From Kuschelorhynchus macadamiae (lineage: Eukaryota; Arthropoda; Insecta; Coleoptera; Curculionidae), in the NCBI GenBank assembly GCA_030620095.1, contig JAUTXW010000561.1, forward strand, positions 124,001 to 188,000: a stretch of DNA of 64,000 bases, in the 5' to 3' direction. Made by a program: the position numbers and the translations under genes. Numbering within the stretch: the stretch's first letter is position 1; each line of letters starts with the position of its first letter. The notes under the pieces were generated by a model. That model ran no database searches and had not been told where the DNA came from. It saw only the letters and a list, made by a program, of their open reading frames with translations. Shown piece by piece: positions 21,866-34,158 of this stretch.

Positions 21866-24676
21866 ATGTTATATGAAGAAGAACTGTGTTTTTGCCTAAA
21901 TATAGCAGGTCAAAGCAGTAAAATGCCTGAGATATTAAATTTATTCTATGAAAAAAGGCCTCTTGTTGGATGTTTGACGGAAACTCACATAACAGAGGGC
22001 TTTCAAGACAATGAGATCGGAATTCCTGGATATAAACATTTCATATGTTTTTCACAAAGTCGTCATACTGGTGGTGTAATAATGTATGTTAAGAATACTG
22101 TACCTGCCTATATTGTAAAGAGTACATCGAGCCCGGGCCACTATTGGGCAATATTAGTAAGAATAAAACTTAAAACACAGGACATTGTAATAGGGGCCGT
22201 ATACCGCTCACCAAATGGCAGTGCCGATGTGTTCATGCATTTTTGGGATGACTTAGTTAATGATTCAAGCATTGCATCATATAAGTCCATTTTTATGGGA
22301 GATTCCAACATAGACTGGAGATCTAACTCTACAAATAAAAGAAAACTAGAAGAAATAAGCAACGATGCTGGTTTGAGACAAATAATTGAAAACAATACAC
22401 GTGTGTCCTTGAACACTTCGACATTGATTGATCTTTTGTTCACTAATGACTATAATCTGAGAGAATCGGCAAGGGATTTTCCACAACTGTCGGATCACAT
22501 GGCTATTGGAACCTGGATAAAAGAGAAAAAATGCATAAAAAAATATGAATATAAATGTGTGCGTAATCTTAAGGAAGAAAACATGGACAAAATTAGATTA
22601 GAACTGATTGGCAAAGAGTGGAATTACAGCTCTACTAATGTGGATATACTCTATGCAGATTTTTTAAGTAATATTACCGAGGCAGTGGAAAAAGTAGCGC
22701 CCAAAAAAAACATTAGTGTTTGTACAGTGCCTTGCATCACAAATAGGATTAAAACATCACAAAAGGAAAGGGATATTGCTTACAAAAAATTTCAATTGAC
22801 AAAAACGGAAAACCATTGGACTGATTACAAAAATAAAAGAAATAAAGTTGTTTCAATCATAAGAAGTGAAAAAAAGGCTTTCTATGAAAAAAATATAGAC
22901 AGTTGTAAAGGTAACAGCAAAAAAATGTGGCGTACATTAAAGGACTTGGTGGGTAATGGAAGGGGTCAGGATGGTGTGTTCGAGAATGTTTTGTTCCAGA
23001 ATGATACCGGTACCTTAGAAGACAATTTTAATACCTACTATGCCAACAGCATCAGAGAAATAGCAGAAAGTATATCAAAGCATGATAATAAATTCGAAAG
23101 TGTCGGTTGTGATCGTGATAATGAGCTAAATAGTTTCAGCTTAATAAATTTATCCCAACTAAGAAACATAGTTATGTCATTGAAAAATAAATCAACTTCT
23201 GATGAACTATTTAATATAAAGTTTTTGAAGGGTGTTTTTGGACAAGTTGGCTATCCCCTTCTTCATTTGGTTAATACCTCATTATCAACAGGACAAATAC
23301 CAAAAGACGTTAAAGTTAGTGTTATAGTGCCAATACCAAAGATACAGAATCCAACCCAGCCAGGAGAGTTCAGACCTATCAATTTGTTGCCAGTCGTCGA
23401 CAAGATCCTGGAAACAGTGGTATGCAGACAGCTTCGGACTTATTTTGAGAAAAATAACTATATTTTCTCGGGCCAATCGGGGTTCCGAGAAAACCACTCA
23501 TGCGAATCTGCACTTCAGTATGTATGTACAAAGTGGCGTAAGGACATAAATGATGGCAATGTGGTTCTCAGTGTCTTTGTGGATCTTAAACGTGCGTTCG
23601 AGACCATCAACCGCGATGATTTAATAAAGAAACTTAAAAGCTATGGCGTGTTGTCAGGTGCGGTTAAATGGCTCAGAAATTATTTATGTGACAGATACCA
23701 TAAAACAAAAGTGAGAGGTGTCTTATCGGGACTTGTAAGGAACGACATAGGCGTCCCCCAGGGTAGTGTCCTGGGGCCGTTGTTGTTTGTTGTTTATATA
23801 AACAATTTACATAAAATATTAAAAAAATCATTTCTAAGCTTATTTGCAGACGATACCCTAATTTCAGTAACTGGAAAAGACTACGCTCAGATGGTTAGTG
23901 ACTTAAATTCTGAATTGTCTATATTGTTTAATTGGCTTTGTGTAAATAAATTAAAACTTAATTCTGAAAAAACAAAATATATGGTGTTAGGTAGCAAGCT
24001 TAATTGTAAGTCATACAGTGACAGTGAGTATAATGTATATATTGATGACCATAAAATTGATGTAGTTGGTCAAATGAAATATTTGGGAGTTATTCTTGAT
24101 CCTCAACTTAAGTACTCTACTCACATTGATTTCATATGAAAAAAATTAGGTAAAAAGATAGGTTTTTTCTATAGAATATCTGAAAATTTAAGTTATTGGT
24201 CCTAACTACTAATTTATAACACTATACTTTATCCACATTTTAATTACTGTAATTCTTTACTTTTGGCACGCAATAAAGTGGAAATGAACAGATTACAACT
24301 TTTACAAAACAAAGTCATGCGGATTATTTTGGGATCTAACAGGTATACACCTATAAATTTTATGTTGAAATCACCAGGATGGCTTAGTTTTGAGCAGAGT
24401 ATTGATGTGTCAAATATTGTAATATTGTTTAAAATTAAAAATAATTTAATGCCGTCTTACGTACAACATTTCCTAATACCAAGATCCAAAAGATATACAT
24501 ATAATATTCGTTCAAGAAACAACTATGAAATTCAGTTTGAACGAAGTACGTACATGCAAAAACATTTATTTGGTAATGGTCTACGACTTTTTAATGTCCT
24601 TTCAACACAGATTAAAGAAATAAAGAAACTAAAATTATTTATAAACAATATTAAAAAATTTTATCTTAATAAATAA
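21866..24676 (+). pseudogene. L1 ORF2: AP-type endonuclease and reverse transcriptase
   Basis: The ATG at 21866 lies six bases after ORF1. The endonuclease domain has CLTETHI, GAVYRSPNGS, IFMGDSNIDW (GDSN in place of the usual GDFN) and LSDHMAIGTW. The reverse transcriptase has VIVPIPK, FRPINLLPVVDKILE, QSGFRENHSCESAL, FVDLKRAFETINRDDLIKK, GVPQGSVLGPLLFVVY and the catalytic FADDT at 23843-23857. The first frame runs 757 codons to a TGA at 24137-24139. A TAA follows at 24203-24205, and after it the same frame continues with NKVEMNRLQLLQNKVMRIIL and RSRNNYEIQFERS to the natural end at 24676. Two nonsense codons therefore break an ORF2 of about 936 codons. It would nick DNA and prime cDNA synthesis. 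Confidence 0.93.
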
Positions 24677-24813
24677 ATTTTTTTTTCTTTGTGTCTAGGT
24701 AAAAATGAGGTGATATATATGTATACTGTAGGTTTGTTAAGTTAAGGTATATAATTAATATAAATATAAATTATATTATTGTAAAACTAGTTTAAATAGT
24801 CAAGTGCTAAATA

Positions 24814-24844
24814 AAGCTTTATTTATTTATTATTTATTTATTTA
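24814..24844. repeat. (TTTA)n tail of LINE L1
   Basis: TTTATTTATTTATTATTTAT follows the AATAAA signal and marks the 3' end of L1. Confidence 0.8.
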
Positions 24845-25330
24845 TATAGTCAATAAAACTGTTTACTGTGTCAGCCGTAGGTACATTAGAATGAAAACCA
24901 AATTAACTTTTATAAAAAATATTATTTCTTTCAAAATAAGATTCTCTTTGATCCTCTAAGGCTGTTTCAAAAATGTGTGAGGTAGAGATGGACCTGTAGT
25001 TATTTACATATTTAGCATCTTCCTTAAAACATTCAATGACCAAATTTGTTATTGGCATAAAGGAAACGTCTTCATAAATATGATATTCAAATATTTATTT
25101 TATCAGTATTGCGCCTCTTTCTATTACATGTTTCATGTCCGAAAGAAAGTACTGGAAATTGACAAGAGAAATCCAATAGATCCTCGAAACTACTATATGT
25201 GTCAGAGCCCTGGAATGTACATTTTCAAAAAATCTATTGATTTCATTTTCATCAATTTGAACCTTTTTTCTAGATTTACTCGATTTGAGGTGACTCTAAC
25301 CTCCCAACAGGCCATGGCTTTGCAGGCATT
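24845..25330 (-). pseudogene. LINE L0, upstream part of reverse transcriptase
   Basis: On the minus strand, about 25290-25240 reads QIDENEINRFFENVHSR. The next clear block (25070-24846) reads FMPITNLVIECFKEDAKYVN, then NYRSIS, then YFERNNIFYKS, a stop, FGFHSN and TADTVNSFID. These are the motif series K.iPi.K..d...NYRPIS ... QFGFR ... sT.dAv. The next motif (LFCNLTKTLD) is found at 20752, on the other side of L1. This is the 5'-most recognisable part of L0; its left limit is approximate. Confidence 0.75.
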
Positions 25331-26789
25331 GTTAGACCTTACATACTCACTATATTATTCCTCAGAAATGTATTAATATGCTTCTATAGTTAAGGTTTGA
25401 TTTATGATAGACATTATCTCTTAAATATGTAGTAAAAATTGCAATGCACCACTTTTTTTCCAGATTATTTTTTCTAACTGACTGGTTCGACTACACAGGG
25501 TGGATCATTTGACCGATTGACCCGTCAAATTAATTTATTAGTACCAATTTTTGTGACCAATTTGATCGTGATATAATCTGTGTATTACTTTTTTTTAATG
25601 CAACAAATGCTTTTTTTAATGTTCTAAAACGAAATTCAACTTAGATCGGCCAAGTGGTTAAACTTAAAATATTGATGTCATCAGCTTCCGGTTTAGCCGG
25701 AAATGACAACATCCGACCTTGGTATTCCACTTCCGATTTGAACGGAGTGGAATTCTGAAATTCAGTCTTTGGCAAAGCCAATGATTCAGTTGATGAACCT
25801 TAATATATTTTAAAAAGTGAACATAGCAAACTGCAAGTCATGATGTTATAAGTTTAACCGTTTGAAAATAGAAGCCTGTAAATGGTTCAAAATGACAATC
25901 TTAGAACGTCAATTTCTAGAAAACAGTTGAATGTAAGTATATGACGTGTAACAAAATATGTGTTGAGAATATCTCACTAATCTAAAAAATATATACAGGG
26001 TGTTGCATTAAAAATTGTATGCTATCATATTTCTTACGCACATGAAGTTACGATCAAATCAGTATTACCCATAGAATTATAAAGGGGAAGAGGCTCCTAG
26101 TGCTATTTAACCTATAAGGATTGTTTTTAAACGAACAAATAGAGGATACTTGAAACGAGGTACAGGAAATTTCACGCGACACAGGAAAGTAAAAAATAAT
26201 GGTAATAGTTTCAATTGCGTGCATAAAATAGGGTTAATTAAAGAAAATAATATCTAATCCAAGTTATTTGGATCGATATATTCCAAATTTTTATATTATT
26301 AAATTATGAATAAGAACTATAATTTTGATATAGTAAGTCTGACAGTAAAAATATAGGACCTATATTTAAATCCTAATACGAAATGTATGCTAAAGGTTTT
26401 TAATACAAAAACTTAAATGTATATATTAAATTGTAGAAGATAATAAAATACCCTACAATTAAAAAAAAATATTGAATTGAAAGAATGCATCATCCTAGGT
26501 ATCTAGGATATGGAAAATATTTAAAATAATAATTTATTTTTTAAATAACAACAAATTGTGGAAGAAGCTTTATAAAAGTGTTTTACATCTTGTTTTGTTT
26601 AGACTGGCTATCTGAATAAATCGATTTAAAAAATTTATAGTTTCATGAACATTCTGCAGTTTTTTAGAAAGGCCCCGGAATGTAATACCTTAATTTGTAT
26701 CATCCCAAAACTAACTTTTTCTTATTTAGCCTACTTTGTATCTCTCGTGGTTTATAATATATTCGCGTACCTTATCTTATGCTGGATAG

Positions 26790-26860
<71 letters not shown>

Positions 26861-29800
26861 ACATTTAAGAAGCTGAAAATGCAAATAAAATAATATATAT
26901 GAATTGAAACAGGTAGGCATGTTTTATTATATGTACCTCAACCGAAGGAATTATGAGGGCAGCTAAATGGAATGTTCCACTTACTGTCAGATAATTAACA
27001 CTTTTTGTGAAATTATATATAGACCGCTGTCTTATATAGAAGGCTGTTAAAATTTTCTATTCCGTATTTTTCTAAGCTCTAACTAAACGTTTAGCCATAT
27101 TTTTACGTTTCTTTTGAAATATATTATTTGTTGTCGTGTTTTGGAGAAAAAAAATGTGTTTTATAATATTTATTTCCCATCATAAGCTGCTTGGCAAGCG
27201 GCGTATTTTATTATAAGTTTCTTGTTTACGTTATTAGTGATTATGAAAATGCATTTTTTGGTATGATTAAACACTTTGTTGTTAATTTAAAATAGGCACA
27301 AATATTACTTTGTTCATTTAAAATAAATATGTTTGTATAATATTTCTGAATAAAGATTTTGTACTCTATATCTAAGCCGTTTTATTTTTTTTATAACAAT
27401 TTGTATAACTCTTAAAAACGTGTTTGGTTTCCATCTCTATCTATTGCCAATTTCAAGTTCGTCTCATTTTACGAGGAAAGTTGGACACTCACTTTTCTAA
27501 ATAAAAAATGTGCTTGTATTTTTTTTGCAATACGTATGTAGCTCATTTCATCTCTAACCCCTAGAGCTATATTCATGAATTTCATCATATTTTCGGAGGT
27601 AAAATTCGTTGTATTATCTTTAAAAACCCCAACATTTTGTCTAACTTCGCCTATACGACGGTATCTTTGCATATGTATTATAGACGATAAGCAGTATTTT
27701 TGTTCTGTTATAATAACAGCAGCATATCATCTTCAAAATTCAGATATACAGATAAAAGAGAGAAGAACTAGGAAATGTTCGAACTTTTTCTAAAGTTGAA
27801 GCGTCCCACTTAATTTGAGAAGTGGGCTAAATCCGCTCATTGTAAAATGCCTTTTTTATTTCTCAATAGGTATCAACAGTGAACTGATAAGGCTTATAAT
27901 TGATAGACGATAGAAAATAACCAAGTGAATATTTAAAGTTATTTTCCTTTTAACAGTTTGTTGCTATATCTGTATTCATTCCTTATTAGATCTTTGCTAA
28001 AGCCTATAATGAAACAAAATAAAAAAATATATGTTTTTACATAATTTTTAACCAACCATCGTATAATGGATCCTAAAAATCAAGAGAAAAACCTCAAACT
28101 TAACGAAGTATTATATTATATACCAAGTGTTTAAAGCGGCAGTTTTCAAGCGAGAAAATATTTCAGTTCGAAAACGACCACTTTCATACGAGTAATGTGC
28201 CTTTTCATACGACCACAAAGGATTTTCAAAAGGACCTTTAGTTTTTATTTAAATATAGACATTAGTGCAAAAAAAATTGTTGCAACACCAGTGTAATTGC
28301 ATTGGATGTAAATAAAATAAGTTAAAATTAGGCTTTGCTTTTTCAACTTTTTTTTGAATCAGCATCTTTCAAATGCTAACCTAACCCAACCTTATGAACC
28401 TACCTACAATATCGTATTATATCTATATTATAAAATAAGGAGATTAACACTAGCACTTCTTATCAGACCAACCTAACCTAGGTTATTTTTGTTAATTAAT
28501 AAAAAAAATTATATTACCTCTTATGTTTAAGCAATAATCTGCGTACATTTTTCTTCATTTACGAAATTACTGTATAAAGTCAATTCTGTTGGTCATTACA
28601 ATTTCATATTACGACGTAATCCTTAACTGCATTAATATTTCTTAAAATTGTTGCTGAATCTGTATTGGAAGAATTCAAAAATTGTGTCATTCTATGTAAC
28701 GCTGATTTTCAATTTATACAATTCAAGATCCAAAAAAAAACTTTGATATCTTTGACATGCACTACTGATTATAAACAGCTCCCCTAATAAATACTGTCAA
28801 GACTTTAAAGTGGGAAGAAATATAATATAACAAAACCTAATTTACCAGTAATAATTACTTAAAAATAATCAAGCAAAACGTAATTACTTAAAGTAATAAT
28901 TTTATAAATATATGCAAAAAATATAATTCAAAGAAAAAAAATTATAAACCAGGACCTTGGTAAATGCTTTTTCGTATTTTATAATTATTTCCTTCCAGTT
29001 TAAAATCTTTTCTGTTGCTCTCTTTGGAATTAACAAAAGAAATATAAAATTTGTTTAAAATTATGAAAAAATGAAATTATATTTATTGTATTTTTATATT
29101 CGTAATGCACCGCAAAAGCCATTTAAACCACTGTTGTCTTTAATACCTAAATAAATATGTCCCTGAATTTCCAGAATTTTAATAATGCACTTAAAGATCA
29201 CTGTATGTTATATGGATCTTAAGACAGAAAAATATATTAATTATAAACATTTTGTGGATAGCTAAATATGTTATACACTGTTAACAGTAGGTCACTTGTT
29301 AAGTCAAAGTTATAAAATACACTAATATAAAATTTAATGAAAGGATTCATTTTAATAACACAGTTTGCCAATAAATATCGTATGTATTAATCTGCTCTTT
29401 CGACATGAATTGTTTCCGTAGGAAAATGACAATAAAATTTTGGCTGATAAAATAATGCCACCTTTATCACCTAGGATGTTTAAGTTAATCGACGGAGATG
29501 TCAAGTTTTTGTTTATTGTGTTATTCAGTTTATGTCGTAAAATCAAACTTGTAAAATCTATAGTAGTTGATGTTTCTTTAATATAATTGTTTGTTCAAAA
29601 AGATAATTTAAGTTTAGTTCCAGCTTCATTTTTTTATTTGTAAATACTTAATGCATTGTTCTTTTATTGCATGTATGCATATATTTCTTGCAGGCAGTAA
29701 GTAATCTTCTGGGTTGATACTTGTACCAATGGAGCTCTTACACTTCTTATGAAAAATGGCCTTCCGTTTCCGTGAATTTGTCTAATATTTTCATAAAATG

Positions 29801-30497
29801 GAGTTATCGACTTCCTGATCAAAATGTGACATTAGCAAAACTTGATCCTAACACCAGCTTTTGAGATGTTTTCGAAGTTTTCAATTTATTTTTTAACCAT
29901 ACATTTGTTACTATTTTGACCAAATATTCAGTTTTGGCAACTAAAATGTTGTAGTTTTAAGATTATATTTAGTCTTTTGTTAGGTAAAAAAATATTTAGA
30001 ATAGTTCATTATTAATGAAGTGGCCCATCAATAATTTCCGTAAATACAAAAATGCTGGACAATATAAAAAATCTATTAATTCCTCATATTTACTAAACAG
30101 ATTTTTTAGAATTTTAGGATATGTTAAAGCTAGTTTGTGTAAAAAAATGTGGTCTCTAAAAAATAATAACGCACAGAACGTGCGATGAAATATAACTGCC
30201 TATTTCAGAACAGTTTTTAGCAGGTAGGAGTTTTCATAAATACAAATCTATAGTTCTTTATTTGATTTACTATGACAATGCAGGTAGGTTAATCGATGTT
30301 TGAAAGTAAAATCCAATATCGTACAAAATGTATAAAAATCGGTAAATTTTGTTTACCCGGAACTTCCCTCGTTATAAATCTATTGTGCGTCGTTTTGTTC
30401 CATCATATTGGATTCCAACCAATATTTTACCAGTTTCTACCTATGCCACCCTTTATTTTTAGGCATAATTTAAAATATATTCAATAAGCAGTTTTTA
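25331..30497. other. Long AT-rich stretch without recognisable genes
   Basis: No convincing coding region was seen. CAGGGTGG and CAGGGTGTTGC phrases (about 25497 and 25997), followed by palindromic CTTCCGGTTTAGCCGGAA (25684-25701), are typical of dispersed insect repeats. A 66-codon minus-strand frame at 27469-27672 opens with ATG but resembles nothing known to me. Otherwise there is only simple sequence. Confidence 0.5.
26792..26858. repeat. (TA)n microsatellite
   Basis: About 33 uninterrupted TA units. The open frame across it (YIYIYI) is an artefact of the repeat. Confidence 0.97.
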
Positions 30498-30590
30498 CAT
30501 TGACACTGTCATTTTGTCATGTTGAATTCGTACCAGATTATCTCTATATCGCATTTAGATTTTCATTGACACTGTCATTTTGTCATGTTG
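30498..30590. repeat. 27-bp direct repeat next to pogo remnant
   Basis: The 27 bases starting CATTGACACTGTCATTTTGT occur identically at 30498-30524 and 30564-30590, 66 bp apart. Transposase-like coding begins just after the second copy, so the pair may mark an insertion or rearrangement boundary. Confidence 0.75.
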
Positions 30591-30592
30591 TC

Positions 30593-31990
30593 AAAATCAA
30601 TGACAGGAAAGTACTGGATAACTTAAACGAAATCGACTCTCTTCGAAAAATCGAAGCTACTTCTTTGAGACGTGCTATGGGTTTTAATAAACTAATTGCT
30701 GACAAGTTTTTTGCTTACTTGAGCAGTCATGGGTAATCAAATTTAGAAATTATAGAATATATAACGTCGACGAAACTGCACTTACCACAGTTCAACGGCA
30801 AGTGGGTCAACTAACTTCGAATACTCTTCTAACAATGTGTGGTGCAATTAATGCAAATGGAAACAATATCCCACTTTGACTGATGTTTCGGAGAAAGTCT
30901 TTTTATATGTTAAAAGGAGCTTCCAATGGAACTATTGGCATGGTTTCACATTCGGGTGGGATGACATCAGAGAAATTCATACAGTGGCTTCAGCATTTTA
31001 TATCGTACACCCATCCCACGCAAGATTTACCAGGACTTCTTATAACGGATAATCATGTTAGCCATATTTTATACCATCTATAAAAAAGGCACGAGAGAAT
31101 ATAACTTACTAATTTTGCCTCCCCATACAAGTTACAAGATGCACCCTTTTGACAGAGCTGTTTATGACCCTTTAAAGTATCATTGTAAACATGCCTGCAA
31201 GTCGTGGTAAATGATGATGATGACCCCGGTCAACGTATGATATTGCTGAAATTTTGGGGCAAATTTATAATATTGCATTTTCAACAAATAACTGCGAATC
31301 TGGTTATAAAACTGCAGAAATATACCTTTTTAATAATAACATTTTGATTGATGATTCAGATTATACATTTGCCCAACAGCGAAGCAAAGGAAGCAGGATA
31401 ATTATAGAGCGATTCTGAGACAGCAGACTCCACCACATCAAATTATAAGTCCAGATGTCTTACGTCCTTAAATAAAAATGAACCAAAAAGACAACAAAAA
31501 TCTATGGAAATATTAACCAACACCCCAATATTTAAAAATATAGAGGAGTAAGAGCTTGCGAAAGAACACAAAACATGAATAAGGCAAAGGCTTCTTTTCA
31601 AGGAAAAATATGTCCTTCAGTAGCAATTGCCATAGCGAAAGTTGTGACGAAAGTTTATCGCGTGTCGATTGGGATGAAGTTATATTATCGGTGAATCATT
31701 AGATATAAATGAGCCAACAGGAATTATAGCTGGAAGATTTATTTTAGTCAAATTTACTGCCAAAAAGCAGATTAAATTTTGTACGGGCCAAGAAACTTAA
31801 GTCGATTTTGTAAATAAAGAATATTTTACTACCTTCTTGCGTAAAAGACGAGCAAACAAATTTTCATTTCCGGATGTTCCAGATCAGTGTGTTGTAACTG
31901 AAGAAGGCGTCGTTAGGATATTAACATCGTCAATATCAGCGGGTAGAACGGCAAGAGTTCGGTGAAGGCTTCAAATTTCAGTGGATTTGT
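30593..31990 (+). pseudogene. pogo-like DDE transposase, degenerate
   Basis: Plus-strand translation, with frame changes, gives SLRRAMGFNKLIADKFFAYL, then YNVDETALTTVQ with the first catalytic Asp, then TMCGAINANGNNIPL, FRRKSFYMLKGASNGTIGMV and LPGLLITDNHVSHI with the second catalytic Asp (to 31083). After a break it gives LPPHTSYKMHPFDRAVYDP-like sequence. The 3' part (about 31700-31980) reads FILVKFTAKKQIKFC and ANKFSFPDVPDQCVV, like the C-terminal domain found in insect pogo relatives. The family is the DDE_1 (pogo/Tigger/CENP-B-like) transposases. The N-terminal DNA-binding region is missing. Many stops and frameshifts; inactive. Confidence 0.82.
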
Positions 31991-32973
31991 CTTGTTTTAA
32001 TGAGAACTAATAATGAATGTTCCATTGGTATTCTTTTATTATTTTTTTTATTAAGATGATATTATGATAAATATAGAGTCTGGCCACTGTACCTTATATA
32101 CTTGACGGCCACTGCACTCGTTTGGTACAATGGCCACATGAAATCATTTTATAAAATTGCTTTTTCCTCAAACTTGATTAAGATATTTTAAAAAAAATAA
32201 TTGTTTAAAACCTATGCATGAAAAATTAATATTAAATTTACAGAAACTCTTCTAAATATTTTAAATTTTTGAAATATCTTAAAATAATAAACAGGATGGC
32301 TACTGTTGACGGATATCCCCTAAATAAAATGTCTCTATAAAGTAGTAATTCAAAATTAAACATTAGAAATTGATTTTTCAACATCAAATATTGCTTCCGC
32401 ACATCTTTAACAGACAGCCATTGAAAATATTTTTTTTATATCTACCAGAAGACTTAGGAGTAACCTAAAACTTAGCCCATGTGATTTTGCCAAAAATAAT
32501 AGCAAAATCTTGGTCGGGCCGCTAAAAAAAATTAATTTATTCAAACTTTGTCATCTTGTTCTGGCAAAGACACCTTTTAATCAGAAAGTCGAAAACTGTA
32601 TTATGTCAAAAAACTTAGAAAAATTCACAGATTGCCATTGTAAAAGGTTCTTTGTGTGACTATATCGACAGAAAAAAAAACAATTTTCTTCCATTTTTGG
32701 ATATGCTGACCTTACTGCTTAAATCCTAATAATATGGTCTATCAGCCTATAATATAGTGGGGAAAATAATAACCATCGATATTAAAATGCGGGGAAAAAT
32801 TCTTCTTTCTCGAGCGCTCAAAGAAAATATACATTTTCTTTTCTAACATAACATCGACTACTTGGTCCTCTGCAGGCATTTAATTGGCTGAAGATCTATC
32901 TTTTCTTAAGGAAGCTTCTCGTTAATGAAAAACATTGTTCTACCAATATTTATAGTCGGATGATATAGCTCTG
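31991..32973. other. AT-rich region, no gene seen
   Basis: Probably includes the 3' untranslated part of the pogo remnant. The phrase AGTCTGGCCACTGTA near 32070 could be an end of that element but has no matching left end here. Confidence 0.4.
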
Positions 32974-33205
32974 CAGTGGCGTATTTAAGGAAAGATTTGG
33001 GTGTTCAAACCGGCTAGAGCCACTTTTATTTAAGGTAAAATGTTAGAAATAGTATAAAATAAGGATCTTTTTTTTTCAAAATTGGCTAGTAACCCCCCCC
33101 CCCTAGAGCCAGTTTTACTTAAATCTAAGAAGTATTTTTTTTTGTTATTGAAAATTTTTATCGTCTCATCCCTCCCCCAAAAAGTAATATCTATATACGC
33201 CACTG
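32974..33205. mobile_element. Non-autonomous hAT MITE, 232 bp
   Basis: The ends are CAGTGGCGTAT and its inverted complement ATACGCCACTG. Identical octamers TAGCTCTG flank it (32966-32973 and 33206-33213). The inside has no coding capacity and contains two CTAGAGCCA-type phrases and a run of cytosines. An exact 8-bp duplication with CAGTGGCG ends identifies a hAT-type MITE. Its inner sequence differs from the hAT at 211-1789, so it belongs to another family. Confidence 0.93.
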
Positions 33206-33213
33206 TAGCTCTG

Positions 33214-34105
33214 AAAATTTATTGAAATGGTTGAGATTTTCCTTGACAACGGATGACTAAATAAAAAAAGGCATACACGATCCAAATATTATTCATACAC
33301 AACTTACGCGATTTTAAAACAATCAAAAATAAATACACAATTGAGCAATAAAATAAAAAAATCTTTATCAAAATAAAATAGGTCTCACTCCAACAGCTGA
33401 ATAGATATTAATATGTATCTAAATACAAGTTATAAATACAAGTATCTAAAATACTTTCAAAAAGATACATTTAATCAAAAAGTAACTAAGCTCCTAGTAA
33501 ATGTAGTTACTTTTTAACAGCTACTAGTTAATCCAAAAAATACTTTGTTTTTTTAGTTCAATATAGGTAGTATATCTATATTAAACACGTTATTAGGTAG
33601 TTTATTAGATATCTATACTAGGTATGAAAATTTAACAACAGTGTCAAAAACCTTATTAAGGAAAATCAATTTTCAACAGAATATATGGCTGAAGGTGCTA
33701 CTTTAATATACTAAAATGCACGTAACAAAAATAAACATTAAAGCGAGTAAAAGTAATGCAAACGCATATGAGAAAAACTAATTCAAAACTCAATTTTATA
33801 TGATACTCCAAGCAGTGGGCAAAAAAATTATGTGAAAGATGAAAAAATTTAAACACTATTTTTTGTTTAATGGTAAGATTTAGGTAGTCACGAAAAACAT
33901 TAACAATTCTTCCATCCCCGATGAAACCACAACCCTCTAGATATGTAAAATGGGTACAAAAAGTTCGATTTTATGCAATAACTTGTACTCTCTTTGCTAA
34001 ACACGATAAATATGACAAAATAAAAGTTTACAACATTCTCTGCAAAAGAGGTAACATCATCACTATCGCCTTAGCAGCCGCTTTAAGCTAGGTGAGACGG
34101 GTCGA
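33214..34105. other. AT-rich region, no gene seen
   Basis: Only short, low-complexity sequence, with some near-repeated phrases around ACTAGTTAATCC and TAGGTAGT. No protein or RNA gene was recognised. Confidence 0.5.
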
Positions 34106-34158
34106 GCAAATTAACTTATACATAGCATATGCCATATGCTATGTATACGTTAATTTGC
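34106..34158. repeat. 53-bp near-perfect palindrome
   Basis: Arms 34106-34131 and 34133-34158 are reverse complements over 26 bases with one mismatch, around a single central base. The core is CATAGCATATG-C-CATATGCTATG. It would form a long hairpin in single-stranded DNA or RNA. Confidence 0.95.

Larger units (their letters stand above)
20753..24844 (+). mobile_element. LINE L1 (CR1/Jockey-like), nearly complete, inserted into L0
   Basis: The left border is set by where L0 reverse transcriptase coding ends (about 20752) and the right border by a (TTTA)n tail (24814-24844). Imperfect duplications TATGTTCAAATCAA (20737-20750) and TATAGTCAATAAA (24845-24857) may be the target duplication. It contains two ORFs in the same frame separated by six bases, then a 140-base 3' region with an AATAAA signal. 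Total length is about 4.1 kb, the expected size. Three nonsense codons are the only obvious coding damage I saw, so this is one of the younger insertions here. Confidence 0.85.

Noticed and set aside
27469..27672. 67-codon minus-strand frame with ATG
   Set aside because: Short, unrecognised, no supporting context; consistent with chance.
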